From assembly GCA_046047235.1 (NCBI GenBank), contig JBJOII010000008.1, positions 1-64,000 of the forward strand: a stretch of DNA of 64,000 nt, written 5' to 3'. Below the pieces are notes generated by a model. It had not been told where the DNA came from and ran no database searches. It was given only the letters and a program-made list of their open reading frames with translations. The stretch comes from JBMTVN01 sp046047235. GTDB taxonomy: Bacteria > Verrucomicrobiota > Verrucomicrobiia > Limisphaerales > JAHDYP01. A program made the translations under genes and the position numbers. Shown here piece by piece: positions 51,476 to 60,299 of the stretch; the first letter of the stretch is position 1; each line of letters starts with the position of its first letter.

Positions 51476-52576
51476 ATGAGAATCCTGCTGATTACAGATT
51501 TGCCGTGGGGTGAAGAGGAATCGGCTGTGGAGGGGTTATTCCGACATGAGCTGAGAGCTGCCCATGAGGTAGAGGTCGTGTTTCACGCCGGGGGTCTGTG
51601 GAAGGCGGACCGACGGGACGGGGCGATTGTCCTGCCGAAGCGGGCGTTGAGGCATGGGTTATGGCGGGCCTTGGCTGTGGAGACGAATCCGGACGGCTGG
51701 GACTATGTCATTGTGCGGAACAAGTTTCATGTTTTGCGGCAGGCATTGCGCCGTCGCGGACGGTGCAAGGTGGGTTTTTGGGAGAGTTTTCCGCATGCCT
51801 ACCGCCGGGTGGAGGATGCGGTGATCCGGCGGCGGGGAGTATGGCGCAAGCGGCTTGAGTTTCGTCTGAAGAAATGGGTTCAGTTGCGCATGCTGCGTCG
51901 GGCGGATTTTTTCCTGCCCATTACGCGGCCGCATGAGGAGGAGTTTTATCCGCGGCTGGGTGTGCCCTCGCATCCCCTGCCGATGGGAGTGGACCGGGGT
52001 TTGTGGGCGGGGAGGAAAGCTGATCGCGGGGAGGGGCCGCTCCGGCTGGTGTATACGGGCACGCTCGACAAGCTTCGCGGGATGGAGCTCATCTGCAGGG
52101 CGGTGGCAGGGTTGGAGGGGGATTTTGTTTTGGACATCTACACTTTTTCCGGGGAGGCGTTGTGCGAGCCGATTCGTCAGATAGGGGACTCGAGGATCCG
52201 GGTGCATCGGGGCTTGGCGAGGAGTGAGCTGGTTCAGGAGATCGCGTCCGCGCATGTGGGAATCTGTGTGTTGCCTGAGCTGCGGACGTATCAGGGTTCG
52301 TCTCCGACCAAGGCCGTGGAGTATGCGGCCTTGGGTATCGTGCCTTTGGTGAATCCGCTGCCGGACTATAATTCATGGCTGGGGGAGGGATGTGCTGTCT
52401 ATACTGGTTTTGGGTTGGAGCCTATCCGGATCGCCTTAGGGAGGATGATGGCGAGGCCCAGATCGGAGTTGTTGGCCATGGGGGAGGAGTGTGCGCGGCG
52501 GGCGTGGCGGCATCGGGACTACCGCGTGTTGGCGGCAGGCTTGGTGGAGTTTCTGTCGGGTTTGGGTCATGAGTAA
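51476..52576 (+). CDS. glycosyltransferase, GT-B fold
   Basis: A 366-residue glycosyltransferase with two Rossmann-like halves. The N-terminus is MRILLITDLPWGEEESAVEGLFRHEL. The donor-binding half has LRLVYTGTLDKLRGMELICRAVAGL, HRGLARSELVQEIASAHVGICVLPELRTYQGSSPTKAVEYAALGIVPLV, with the Glu of the family-4-type EX7E-like region. No membrane span. It overlaps the next gene by 8 nt. Sugar specificity unknown. Confidence 0.8.
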   Translation: MRILLITDLPWGEEESAVEGLFRHELRAAHEVEVVFHAGGLWKADRRDGAIVLPKRALRHGLWRALAVETNPDGWDYVIVRNKFHVLRQALRRRGRCKVGFWESFPHAYRRVEDAVIRRRGVWRKRLEFRLKKWVQLRMLRRADFFLPITRPHEEEFYPRLGVPSHPLPMGVDRGLWAGRKADRGEGPLRLVYTGTLDKLRGMELICRAVAGLEGDFVLDIYTFSGEALCEPIRQIGDSRIRVHRGLARSELVQEIASAHVGICVLPELRTYQGSSPTKAVEYAALGIVPLVNPLPDYNSWLGEGCAVYTGFGLEPIRIALGRMMARPRSELLAMGEECARRAWRHRDYRVLAAGLVEFLSGLGHE

Positions 52577-53450
52577 GGTCTTGGGCAGCCAAGGTTGGGA
52601 GGAGTATCTCGATGGGTTTAGCGGGGATCGGGTTGTGTTTCATCCCAACCCGGGCAATGCGGGAGACAGCCTGATTGCGGCGGGCACGCTGAGTGTGTTC
52701 CGTCGTGTGGGCCTGCGTTTTCAGATGGACTCAGGGGAGCAGGCTGAGGTGCGGGGGCGGGTGTTGATGCATGGCGGTGGTGGTGGGTTTTGGGGAGGCA
52801 ACCCGGTGGTGGCGGGCTATTTGAAGCGGCATGCTGCCATGGCGAAGCGTTTGGTGCTTTTGCCGCAGACGGTCACCGGCCACGCGGAGTGCTTGCGTGA
52901 TTTGGGGTCGAACGTGGATTTGTTCTGCCGGGAGCAGAGGTCCTTGGATGAGCTGTCGGGTTTGGAGCTGCAGGCGAATGTGTATCTGGCGGAGGACCTG
53001 GCGCTGCATTTGCCGGCCCGGGAATATCTCCAGGGGTGGAACCACTGGCGGCTGTTCGTCGGTTCACCGAGCCGGGGTTTCAAGGGATGGCGTCGGTATC
53101 GGGCGTTGCTGCGACGGAATCCTGACCGGAGCGTGTTGCAGGCCTTCCGCGGGGATGGAGAGCGGTCGGAATTCAGGCGGGATTTTACGGGTCGGGATGA
53201 GGATGTGTCCCGTCTCTTCGCCTTGGGCACGCGTCGCGAGGCATTCATTCATGCCTCGGCCTGGTATTTTCTGCGTGCGATTGATGCCTTTGAGCGTGTT
53301 GTGACCGATCGTCTGCACGTGGCTATTGGCGGGGCTCTGTTGGGCAAGCCGGTGCAGTTTTACCCGGGGGCGTATTACAAGAACCGGGCGGTGTTTGAGC
53401 ACTCGTTGAAGGACAAGTTTCCGGGCGTGGAGTGGAGGGAGTGGGGGTGA
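52569..53450 (+). CDS. polysaccharide pyruvyl transferase family protein 1
   Basis: A 293-residue protein of the PS_pyruv_trans family (EpsI/ExoV-like), which adds ketal pyruvate to glycans from PEP. Motifs: FHPNPGNAGDSLIAAGTLSVFRR, the glycine-rich LMHGGGGGFWGG, VTDRLHVAIGGALLGKPVQFYPG and YYKNRAVFEHSLKDKFPGVEW. The start is set at the ATG at 52569, overlapping the preceding glycosyltransferase stop. Confidence 0.82.
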   Translation: MSKVLGSQGWEEYLDGFSGDRVVFHPNPGNAGDSLIAAGTLSVFRRVGLRFQMDSGEQAEVRGRVLMHGGGGGFWGGNPVVAGYLKRHAAMAKRLVLLPQTVTGHAECLRDLGSNVDLFCREQRSLDELSGLELQANVYLAEDLALHLPAREYLQGWNHWRLFVGSPSRGFKGWRRYRALLRRNPDRSVLQAFRGDGERSEFRRDFTGRDEDVSRLFALGTRREAFIHASAWYFLRAIDAFERVVTDRLHVAIGGALLGKPVQFYPGAYYKNRAVFEHSLKDKFPGVEWREWG

Positions 53451-53570
53451 AGTGTGACTGATCGTGAGCCGGGTTCTATCGATTCGGTGTTTCCTGCTGA
53501 TTGGCTTCCCATCCTATGGAAATCCATTTATTCACTTGTGCCGGGATCTGTATCTGAGCCGGACGAATTT

Positions 53571-54683
53571 ATGAAATCGATCGGGATTTTGACGTTCCAT
53601 CACACGGGCAACTATGGGGGTTGGCTACAGGCTTTTGCCCTGGCCCAGACATTGTCGGAAGAGGGCTACCGTGCTGAGGTCATTGACTATCGGCCTCGCA
53701 AGGTTCACGGCAAATACATTCGCAACGGCCTTCTTTCCACGAGGGGATTCCGTTGGCACCTGAGATCCGGGGCTCCATTCGGGCAGCGGTGTGCTGGTGC
53801 GCTTCGAGCTGTGGGCATCGAATACCGTCAAATTGTGCGGATGAACCGTCATCTTCGAGAGTTGGGGCGTGCCAGCGCGCAGATCGCATCAACGCCCTCC
53901 TCCCTGAAGAGCATTTCAGGAAACTATGACACTCTCATCACCGGGAGTGATGAGGTATGGAAGATGAAAGGGCCGAGGTGCGATGATGGCTCCTACTTCC
54001 TGAACGTGGCCACTTCCAAGCAGCGCTGCATCAGTTACGCTGCCAGTTGTGGTGACCGGTCTTTTTTTGGTGATCTTGCGACGCGAGTTCGACCTTGGGT
54101 TGAGCGGATGGATGCGGTCTCGGTTCGGGACCGCAACACCCGGCGTATTGTCAGCGATGAATTCTACCGTAACGCTGACGAAGTCGTTGATCCGACGTGG
54201 TTTCTTGACCCGTCGTTTGCAGGGGGCAGGCGACTCGTCTCCGAACGGTATATTGCCCTGCTGGGGCGTCCGTTTGATTGGGCCGTCCGTTCTGCGGTTG
54301 AGCTTGCCCGTGCTAAAGGGCTGATCGCGGTTGGAGTTGGACACTATTTGCCGGGTGTTGACCGGGTTCTGGCGGGACTGGCACCGGAAGAATGGTTATC
54401 GGTAATCCGTGATGCGGAGTATGTGGTGACAAACCTCTATCATGGGACTCTGTTTTGCCTGCGGTATGGTCGGCCCTTTGTCACGGCCTGTCCGGCTGAC
54501 AAGAAGTTCAAGATTGATGAGCTTCTCAGCTGCTTGGATTTGGAGGAGAGGATAGTGGATGCAAATTCGGACCCGAGAGTGCTCCCGGACATCTTGGCGA
54601 AGAGGGTTGATTTTGAGGATGTCTGGCAAAGAATGATTCCCGGCACGACGGCATCCCGTGAATGGCTGCTCCGGAATGTGTGA
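53571..54683 (+). CDS. polysaccharide pyruvyl transferase family protein 2
   Basis: 370 residues of the same superfamily but a distant branch. Motifs: MKSIGILTFHHTGNYGGWLQAFALAQTL, ITGSDEVWKMKGPRCDDGSYFLN, YAASCGDRSF, ISVRDRNT-like MDAVSVRDRNTRRIV, and VVTNLYHGTLFCLRYGRPFVT. The NYGGWLQAFAL opening is typical of genes in exopolysaccharide clusters. It has visibly lower GC than its neighbours (50-58% in two 60-base lines versus 62-68% next door), suggesting a separate origin. The ATG at 53571 is preferred to an upstream in-frame start at 53454. Confidence 0.8.
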   Translation: MKSIGILTFHHTGNYGGWLQAFALAQTLSEEGYRAEVIDYRPRKVHGKYIRNGLLSTRGFRWHLRSGAPFGQRCAGALRAVGIEYRQIVRMNRHLRELGRASAQIASTPSSLKSISGNYDTLITGSDEVWKMKGPRCDDGSYFLNVATSKQRCISYAASCGDRSFFGDLATRVRPWVERMDAVSVRDRNTRRIVSDEFYRNADEVVDPTWFLDPSFAGGRRLVSERYIALLGRPFDWAVRSAVELARAKGLIAVGVGHYLPGVDRVLAGLAPEEWLSVIRDAEYVVTNLYHGTLFCLRYGRPFVTACPADKKFKIDELLSCLDLEERIVDANSDPRVLPDILAKRVDFEDVWQRMIPGTTASREWLLRNV

Positions 54684-54699
54684 AGACTCCCCGAGTTTA

Positions 54700-54742
54700 C
54701 GGGATCGGCAAGCTTTGCGCTATGGGCCATGGCGTGATCCCG
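54700..54742. terminator. weak hairpin between convergent genes
   Basis: CGGGATC (54700-54706) and GATCCCG (54736-54742) enclose a 29-nt loop between two convergent genes. There is no T-run; a bidirectional terminator is possible but weak. Confidence 0.25.
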
Positions 54743-54749
54743 GGTGCTG

Positions 54750-55919
54750 CTAGCTGAGGATCTTTTCGTAAAGCTCCTCGAATCTTCTGCAGGCGTTCTC
54801 TGCGGAGTATTCGGCTTTCAGCTTTTCATGGAGGACGAGGCGTTCATGGAATTGGAGGGCTGGCTGGCTGGCTACTTCGATCATCGCGGAGGCGAGGTCC
54901 TCGATGGATTCCGGTTGCACCAGTCTGCCGAGCCCACCGCATTCGAAGGCTTCCGGGTTGCCATCGATGGTGGTGGCGATGACGGGGATGCCGGAGGCGT
55001 GAGCCTCGATAATGACGCCGGGGAGTGCTTCGGTGGCGACCTGAGGGTGCACCAGGCAATTGAGCGTGTTCATGACGTCGGGCATGGAATTTGACCAATC
55101 GACCAGCGTGACCCTGCCGGAGAGGTTTAGGCGGGAGATATCTTCCTCCAAGACGGGACGTAGCTTTCCACGCCCGATGATGGCGAAGCGAGCGTTGGGG
55201 AGTTGTTGGGCGATCTGTGCAGCGGCCTGGAGGAATTCGCGTTGGCCTTTGCCGCGGGGTGGTGGGTAGGTGCCGACGACGCCGAAGACGAAGTGGGTAT
55301 CGTCCATGTTCCAGGCTTGGCGGAGCGGGTGAGATGACTGGGGGTGGAATCGTTGCAGGTCGAAGGCGCCGTGGATGGCGTGGATTTTGGAGAGATTACC
55401 CCGGAGGCGGGGGCGGTAGTGGCGTTCCGGTTCCTTGGATTGGGGGTCTGAGGCGCCTTGGCGGAGGAGACTCGCCACGAACTCAGAGACGCCGACCATG
55501 GCATCGCACTGGGAGAGCAGGAAAAGGCGGCTGAAGCCGCTGGGACTTTTGGCAAGGTGACGGACGAACACGATGGCCGGGCGGGTGCAGCTGAGGTAGG
55601 CAGCGGCGATGGCAGGCCAGTAGTCGCGGCCATGGTGGGCTTGAAGGATGTCGTAGCGTTGCTGGCGGAGCGCGCGGGCGACCACGATGATACGGGAACG
55701 TTTTCGCGAGGTGGTGGGGATAATCTGGAGGCCCTGGTCCCGGGCCTGGATGGCGTAGGTTTTTTGGGGCTGGCCGGCGAGGGCGACGGCATGTCCCCGC
55801 TTATGGAGGCTGACAGCAAGCCGGACCGAGCGGTCGTCGGTACCGCCACCGCCGAGCAGTGAATTGACCAGGAGGATGCGGAGTCTCTTCTGGTTTGCCT
55901 GGGGTGGGGGGAGTTTCAA
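54750..55919 (-). CDS. GT4 family glycosyltransferase
   Basis: A 389-residue GT-B glycosyltransferase. Motifs: RLRILLVNSLLGGGGTDDRSVRLAVSLHKRGHAVALAG, GVVGTYPPPRGKGQREFLQAAAQIAQQLPNARFAIIGRG, and the family-4 donor region HPQVATEALPGVIIEAHASGIPVIATTIDGNPEAFECG (EX7E). No ATG precedes the domain in a sensible place. A TTG at 55919 overlaps the upstream stop as TTGA, a classic coupling arrangement, so I use it. A longer frame would overlap the upstream gene by 142 nt with Pro-rich sequence. Confidence 0.83.
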   Translation of the reverse strand: MKLPPPQANQKRLRILLVNSLLGGGGTDDRSVRLAVSLHKRGHAVALAGQPQKTYAIQARDQGLQIIPTTSRKRSRIIVVARALRQQRYDILQAHHGRDYWPAIAAAYLSCTRPAIVFVRHLAKSPSGFSRLFLLSQCDAMVGVSEFVASLLRQGASDPQSKEPERHYRPRLRGNLSKIHAIHGAFDLQRFHPQSSHPLRQAWNMDDTHFVFGVVGTYPPPRGKGQREFLQAAAQIAQQLPNARFAIIGRGKLRPVLEEDISRLNLSGRVTLVDWSNSMPDVMNTLNCLVHPQVATEALPGVIIEAHASGIPVIATTIDGNPEAFECGGLGRLVQPESIEDLASAMIEVASQPALQFHERLVLHEKLKAEYSAENACRRFEELYEKILS

Positions 55920-57010
55920 GGGGTTGTTGGGGTTGGGGCGAAGGAGAGGAGTTGCGCCAGGGCGGTGTGGTTGGATGCGGCGGCTTGGAGCGTTCGCTGG
56001 CGGGCTTGCGGACAGTCCCGGAAGTCGTTGGGGTTTTGGCACCAGGCCTCGATCCACTCACGGATTGGGCTTAGGTCCTCCTGTTGGTCGATTTGGAAGC
56101 GCGCCCGACCGATCTGGTTGAAGAAACGTTTGGTTTTGGGATGGGTGGAGAAGCCGCAGACGGGTACTCCGAGGGCCCACGACACGATACCCACGTGAAG
56201 TTGAGAGGTGATCACAAGGCTCATGCGCTGGAGGAGGGCAGCGGTGACCCAGTAAGGTTGGCGAGGCAGGGCCAGGAAATCCCGGGGATAACCTCGGGCG
56301 GCCCGGAGCACCTTGGGGAGTCGGCTATCCCGGTTCTCGAAGATCCAACAGATGCGGGCGTCGGGCTTTGATTTCAAGGCTTCGTGCACGAGCTGGAGCA
56401 TGTGTGCGGCGAGCTCGGTGGAACGGGTGAAGGGGAGGAGGTGGAGTCCAATGAGGGGACGGCCATCGTCGGGCGGGAGGAGTTGCGCGGCTGCGTTTGT
56501 TGCCTGCGGCGGGATGTCTTCCGGCTTCAGTTCGGCGGCCCAATCTCCCGTGACTGAGATGTGTTGGGGGTTGACGCCAGACTGGGTGAGCAGATCGCGG
56601 CTTTCAGGGTCACGGACACAGATGATTTTCGCCCCGTTGCAGATTTCGCGCAGGCATTCGGAGCCTTCGGGGGTCTGCATGGGGCCTGCCCCGGTGCCGA
56701 TGATGTCGTAGGGGATGCCGTTTGCTTTGAAGCGTTGGGATAACCGTGCGAAGCGTTGGAATCGGGCGATTCTATCGGGGCTGACGTCATTGAAGAAGCC
56801 GCCTCCGCCGAACACAGCGCGGTTACAGCTGCCGAGATTCCACCAGCTGAGGTTTTTGATGGCGGTAGAATTCCTGAGTTCAGGGGTGGCGCCCTCCACG
56901 CGGATGACGTTGGCGTCGGATTTGATGGCGGAGTGAGCGAGTCGGTCGGCGATGAGCAGGTCTCCGAAGTTCCTCGTGGCGTAGTCGCCGAGCAGCGCTA
57001 GTGTTGCCAT
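55916..57010 (-). CDS. polysaccharide pyruvyl transferase family protein 3
   Basis: 364 residues. Motifs: ATLALLGDYATRNFGDLLIADRLAHS, VFGGGGFFNDVSPDRIARF, GIPYDIIGTGAGPMQTPEG, ICVRDPESRDLLTQSGV, ISVTGDWAAEL, and VITSQLHVGIVSWALGVPVCGFSTHPKTKRFF. This is the third member of the family within 5 kb, transcribed with the GT4 gene that overlaps its stop. It is only remotely like the other two, so recent duplication is unlikely. Confidence 0.82.
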   Translation of the reverse strand: MATLALLGDYATRNFGDLLIADRLAHSAIKSDANVIRVEGATPELRNSTAIKNLSWWNLGSCNRAVFGGGGFFNDVSPDRIARFQRFARLSQRFKANGIPYDIIGTGAGPMQTPEGSECLREICNGAKIICVRDPESRDLLTQSGVNPQHISVTGDWAAELKPEDIPPQATNAAAQLLPPDDGRPLIGLHLLPFTRSTELAAHMLQLVHEALKSKPDARICWIFENRDSRLPKVLRAARGYPRDFLALPRQPYWVTAALLQRMSLVITSQLHVGIVSWALGVPVCGFSTHPKTKRFFNQIGRARFQIDQQEDLSPIREWIEAWCQNPNDFRDCPQARQRTLQAAASNHTALAQLLSFAPTPTTP

Positions 57011-57091
57011 AGGAGGGTCTCTCGGGTTTCCGGGGTTTCCGGTGACCGGCGGTCCATTAAACCCATAGCGGTGGTGGTTTTTGTCATACGC

Positions 57092-58153
57092 CTACGTGGC
57101 TTTTGCATTCCGGCCGATCCAGGCATCGTGGATTTCCGTAAAGGTCGTTGTGAGATCCTTGGTTATCGCCCATGCGGGGTAGTGTGCTTTGATCTTGGTG
57201 AGATCGGAGATGTAGCAGATGTGGTCTCCGGACCGGGCTTGGTCCAGGTATTCGTAGTGCATTTGACGGCCGGAAATGGAAGCGATGAGGTCAAAGGCTT
57301 CGAGGATGGAAATGCTGTTAGGGCGTCCGCCTCCGAGGTTATAGACCTCACCTTGTCGCGGGGCATCGATGAAGTGCTGCATTAAGGCGACGACATCGCC
57401 TGAGTGGATGTTGTCGCGCACCTGCTTGCCCTTGTAACCGAAGATCTTGTAGGTGCGGCCTTCGAGGTTGCACTTGATGAGGTAGCTGAGGAAACCGTGC
57501 AATTCGACGCCACTGTGGTTGGGGCCGGTGAGGCAACCTCCCCGGAGAGCGCAGGTCGGCATACCGAAATAGCGTCCGTATTCCTGGACCATGACATCTG
57601 CGGCGACCTTGGAGGCACCGAAGATCGAGTGTTTCGACTGGTCGATGGGAAACTCTTCCCGGATCCCGTTGGTGTATTGGGGGTCAGCGTAGTCCCATCG
57701 GGTTTCGAGTTCCTTGAGGTCGATGGTATTGGGCCGGTCGCCATAGACCTTGTTGGTGCTCATGTGAAGGAAGGGCGACTCGGGGCAGGTTAACCGTGCG
57801 GTTTCCAGCAGGTTGAGGGTGCCGACGGCATTCACGTCGAAGTCATCGAACGGTCGCGAGGCAGCGAGGTCGTGGCTGGGCTGGGCGGCGGTGTGGATGA
57901 TAGCGTTGGGTTGGATTGTCCTGACCAGGTCCAGCACGGCGGTTCGATTGCGGATATCGATCTCGTGATGGGCGAAGGAGGCGAAGGTATCGAGCAGGCG
58001 TTTTTGGTTCCAGCGAGTGTCGCCTCCTGGTCCGAAGAAATCGGCGCGCATGTTGTTGTCGACACCGTGGACGCGCCAGCCGGCCTGGCAAAAGTGGGTG
58101 ACGACCTCGGACCCGATGAGGCCGGACGATCCGGTGACGAGCAGTTGTTTCAT
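57092..58153 (-). CDS. NAD-dependent epimerase/dehydratase, CDP-paratose 2-epimerase-like
   Basis: A 353-residue extended short-chain dehydrogenase acting on a nucleotide sugar. The NAD motif is VTGSSGLIGSEV (6-17). Downstream blocks are MSTNKVYGDRPNTIDLKELETRWDYADPQYTNGIREEFPID, ASKVAADVMVQEYGRYFGMPTCALRGGCLTGPNHSGVELHGFL and YNLGGGRPNSISILEA, resembling CDP-paratose/tyvelose 2-epimerases. The usual catalytic YxxxK reads FGASK here (Phe178, Lys182), so the Tyr is missing. This may be a trait of the subgroup or alter the chemistry. Confidence 0.82.
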   Translation of the reverse strand: MKQLLVTGSSGLIGSEVVTHFCQAGWRVHGVDNNMRADFFGPGGDTRWNQKRLLDTFASFAHHEIDIRNRTAVLDLVRTIQPNAIIHTAAQPSHDLAASRPFDDFDVNAVGTLNLLETARLTCPESPFLHMSTNKVYGDRPNTIDLKELETRWDYADPQYTNGIREEFPIDQSKHSIFGASKVAADVMVQEYGRYFGMPTCALRGGCLTGPNHSGVELHGFLSYLIKCNLEGRTYKIFGYKGKQVRDNIHSGDVVALMQHFIDAPRQGEVYNLGGGRPNSISILEAFDLIASISGRQMHYEYLDQARSGDHICYISDLTKIKAHYPAWAITKDLTTTFTEIHDAWIGRNAKAT

Positions 58154-58371
58154 TGCTGGATTGATGGTCTTACCCCGCGGTGGGTCCGGAGTATTGTTCT
58201 CGGGGACTGGAGAATTAAAGCCTGTAATTTCTTGGGGGCATGTTGGGACAGCTGGTTGATTACCCTTCTCTGGGATCTTTCGGGTCCGGTGGGCGTAGGG
58301 ATTTTGCCCGGGAGATTCATTGACGCATGGGAGTGGAGTGCTTAATGCACGGGGGTGCGGCGACCTGAAGC
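58154..58371. other. divergent spacer between epimerase and GT2 genes
   Basis: 218 bases that should contain two divergent promoters. No hexamer pair stands out and no gene is seen. Confidence 0.5.
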
Positions 58372-59187
58372 ATGAGTTCTCCTCTTCCCATTAGTGTTTG
58401 CCTGATAGCCGGTGCAGAGGCGCATCGGATCGGGAGGGTATTAGCGAGTGTGGAAGGCTGGTGTGCCGAGGTGGTGGTGGTGCTGAATGAGGATGTAACG
58501 GACGGGACTGAGGAGTTGGTCATTGCCCGCGGAGGCCGGGTTTACCGGGAGCCATGGAAGGGGTTTATCGGGCAGAAGAACTCCGTGGCGGAGAAGGCCA
58601 CGCAGGAATGGATTTTGAATCTGGATGCGGACGAGGAGGTGTCGCCGGAGTTGCGTCGGGAGATTGAGGGGGTAGTGAACGGCGGCTGTGCCGATGCGGC
58701 GTATGAGTTTCCCAGGTGCACGTTGTATTGTGGGCGCTGGATTCGGCATGGGGATTGGTATCCGGATCGGGTGACGCGCCTGTGGCGGCGGGGGAAGGCG
58801 CATTGGGCCGGGGAGGATCCGCATGCGCGGCTGGAGGTGGATGGTACCATGGGGCGCTTGCGGGGGGATTTGTGGCATTACAGTTTTGAGAGCATTGAGC
58901 ATCAGATCTCGAAGATTGCGCCTTATCAGCGGGATGTGGTGCAGCGGCGCATGGCGGCGGGCCGGCCGGCTTTGCTGCTTGAGCTGGTGATCAGGCCGTG
59001 GTGGCGATTTTTGCGCGGGTATATCTTTCGTCTGGGTTTTTTGGACGGGTGGCAGGGGTATTACATTGCGCGGCTGAACGCGTTTTCGACACTGACACGG
59101 TATGCGATGTTGCGGGAGGCTTGGGGACAGCAGCGGGGACGGGGAAGCGGCCGGTCTGGCGATGGTGGCGTGGGGAGGAGCAGATGA
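58372..59187 (+). CDS. GT2 family glycosyltransferase (KdtX/WaaE-like)
   Basis: A 271-residue GT-A glycosyltransferase. It opens LPISVCLIAGAEAHRIGRVLASVEGWCAEVVVVLNEDVTDGTEEL. The nucleotide-sugar metal site is WILNLDADEEVSPELRREIE (DxD type), followed by WYPDRVTRLWRRGKAHWAGEDPHARLEV. Similar to WaaE/KdtX beta-1,4-glucosyltransferases of LPS core assembly. A C-terminal amphipathic/hydrophobic segment (PWWRFLRGYIFRLGFLDGWQGYYIA) may associate with the membrane. It overlaps the next gene by 4 nt (ATGA). Confidence 0.85.
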   Translation: MSSPLPISVCLIAGAEAHRIGRVLASVEGWCAEVVVVLNEDVTDGTEELVIARGGRVYREPWKGFIGQKNSVAEKATQEWILNLDADEEVSPELRREIEGVVNGGCADAAYEFPRCTLYCGRWIRHGDWYPDRVTRLWRRGKAHWAGEDPHARLEVDGTMGRLRGDLWHYSFESIEHQISKIAPYQRDVVQRRMAAGRPALLLELVIRPWWRFLRGYIFRLGFLDGWQGYYIARLNAFSTLTRYAMLREAWGQQRGRGSGRSGDGGVGRSR

Positions 59188-60263
59188 GGTTGGCGGTGGT
59201 TCGACGTCGGTTCGATCCCTGCGGCGGTGCGGAGCTTTACCTGGCGCGGTTGTTGGGTGCCTTGCAGGAGTTGGGGTGGAGGCCGGAGGTGATTACCGAA
59301 TCCTGGTCGGAATCGGCTGGGTTACGGGTTCATTCGGTGGAGGTGAGGGGAGGGAGAGCGGCTTCCTTTGTAGGCTTCAGTGCGGGGGCTGAGCAGGTGA
59401 TCAAGCGGGAGGGGTTCGATGGGGTCTTGTCTCTGGAACGGGGTGTGCGGGCGGACGTGTATCGGGCGGGGGACGGGTTGCATGCTGAGTGGCTGGGCAA
59501 CCTGCGCCGGTGGGGACGCTGGTGGAAGCGGCCGTTTGTCGGCTGGGGCGCATTTCATCGGGCGATGTGCGCGGCGGATTTGAGGTCATTGGATCCGGCG
59601 GTGACGAAGCGGGTGATCGTGAATTCCGAGATGGTGCGGCGGGAGATCCACCAGCATGCGAGCTTTCCGGATGAGAGGATTCACTTGGTGAGGAACGGGC
59701 TGGAGGTGGATCGGTTTCGTGGGGGCGATCGGCGTCGGTTTCGGGAGCAGTGGGGAGTGTCGGAGGGACAATGCGTTTTGTTGTTTGCCGGGTCTGGGTG
59801 GGAGCGGAAGGGGTTGCGATGGTTGCGGCGGAGTCTGTTCGGCCTTCCGGCCGGGCAGTTCCGGTTGGTGGTGGCGGGGCGGGGGCGGGTGCCTTCGGGG
59901 GTGGGGGACGATGAACTTTATGTGGGAGCCTTGCGCCGGGACGACATGCCCGATGCGTATGCGGCGGCGGATATGATGGTGTTTCCGACGCTGTATGATC
60001 CGAGTGCGAATGCGTGTGCGGAGGCTTTGGCGGCGGGGTTGCCGGTAATCACGACACGGCAGAACGGGGCGGCGGAGTGGGTGGAGGAGGGGGTGAACGG
60101 GAGCGTAGTGGAGAGTCCGGCGGAGACCGGGGCTTTGGTCGCTGCAATCCGGCGCTGGGGGGACAGGCGGGGTGTTCGACCCGTTCCGGTTTCCGGAGAC
60201 CTGTCCCTGGAGCGGAATGCGAGGGAGACCGTGGAGGTGCTGAAGCTGGCCTTGGGGGAGTAA
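59184..60263 (+). CDS. GT4 family glycosyltransferase (WaaG-like)
   Basis: 359 residues, starting MRLAVVRRRFDPCGGAELYLARLLGALQELGWRPEVI, as in LPS core glucosyltransferase I (WaaG/RfaG). Further blocks: VDVYRAGDGLHAEWL-type VYRAGDGLHAEWLGNL, VIVNSEMVRREIHQHASFPDERIHLVRNGLEVDRF, LLFAGSGWERKGLRWL and FPTLYDPSANACAEALAAGLPVITTRQNGAAE (EX7E-type donor site). Strong GGAGGAG ribosome site 5-11 nt upstream. With the overlapping GT2 gene it suggests an LPS core oligosaccharide pair. Confidence 0.86.
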   Translation: MRLAVVRRRFDPCGGAELYLARLLGALQELGWRPEVITESWSESAGLRVHSVEVRGGRAASFVGFSAGAEQVIKREGFDGVLSLERGVRADVYRAGDGLHAEWLGNLRRWGRWWKRPFVGWGAFHRAMCAADLRSLDPAVTKRVIVNSEMVRREIHQHASFPDERIHLVRNGLEVDRFRGGDRRRFREQWGVSEGQCVLLFAGSGWERKGLRWLRRSLFGLPAGQFRLVVAGRGRVPSGVGDDELYVGALRRDDMPDAYAAADMMVFPTLYDPSANACAEALAAGLPVITTRQNGAAEWVEEGVNGSVVESPAETGALVAAIRRWGDRRGVRPVPVSGDLSLERNARETVEVLKLALGE

Positions 60264-60299
60264 GGCTCCCGGTTTGGCTTGTTGCTGAGGGCTCCAGTG

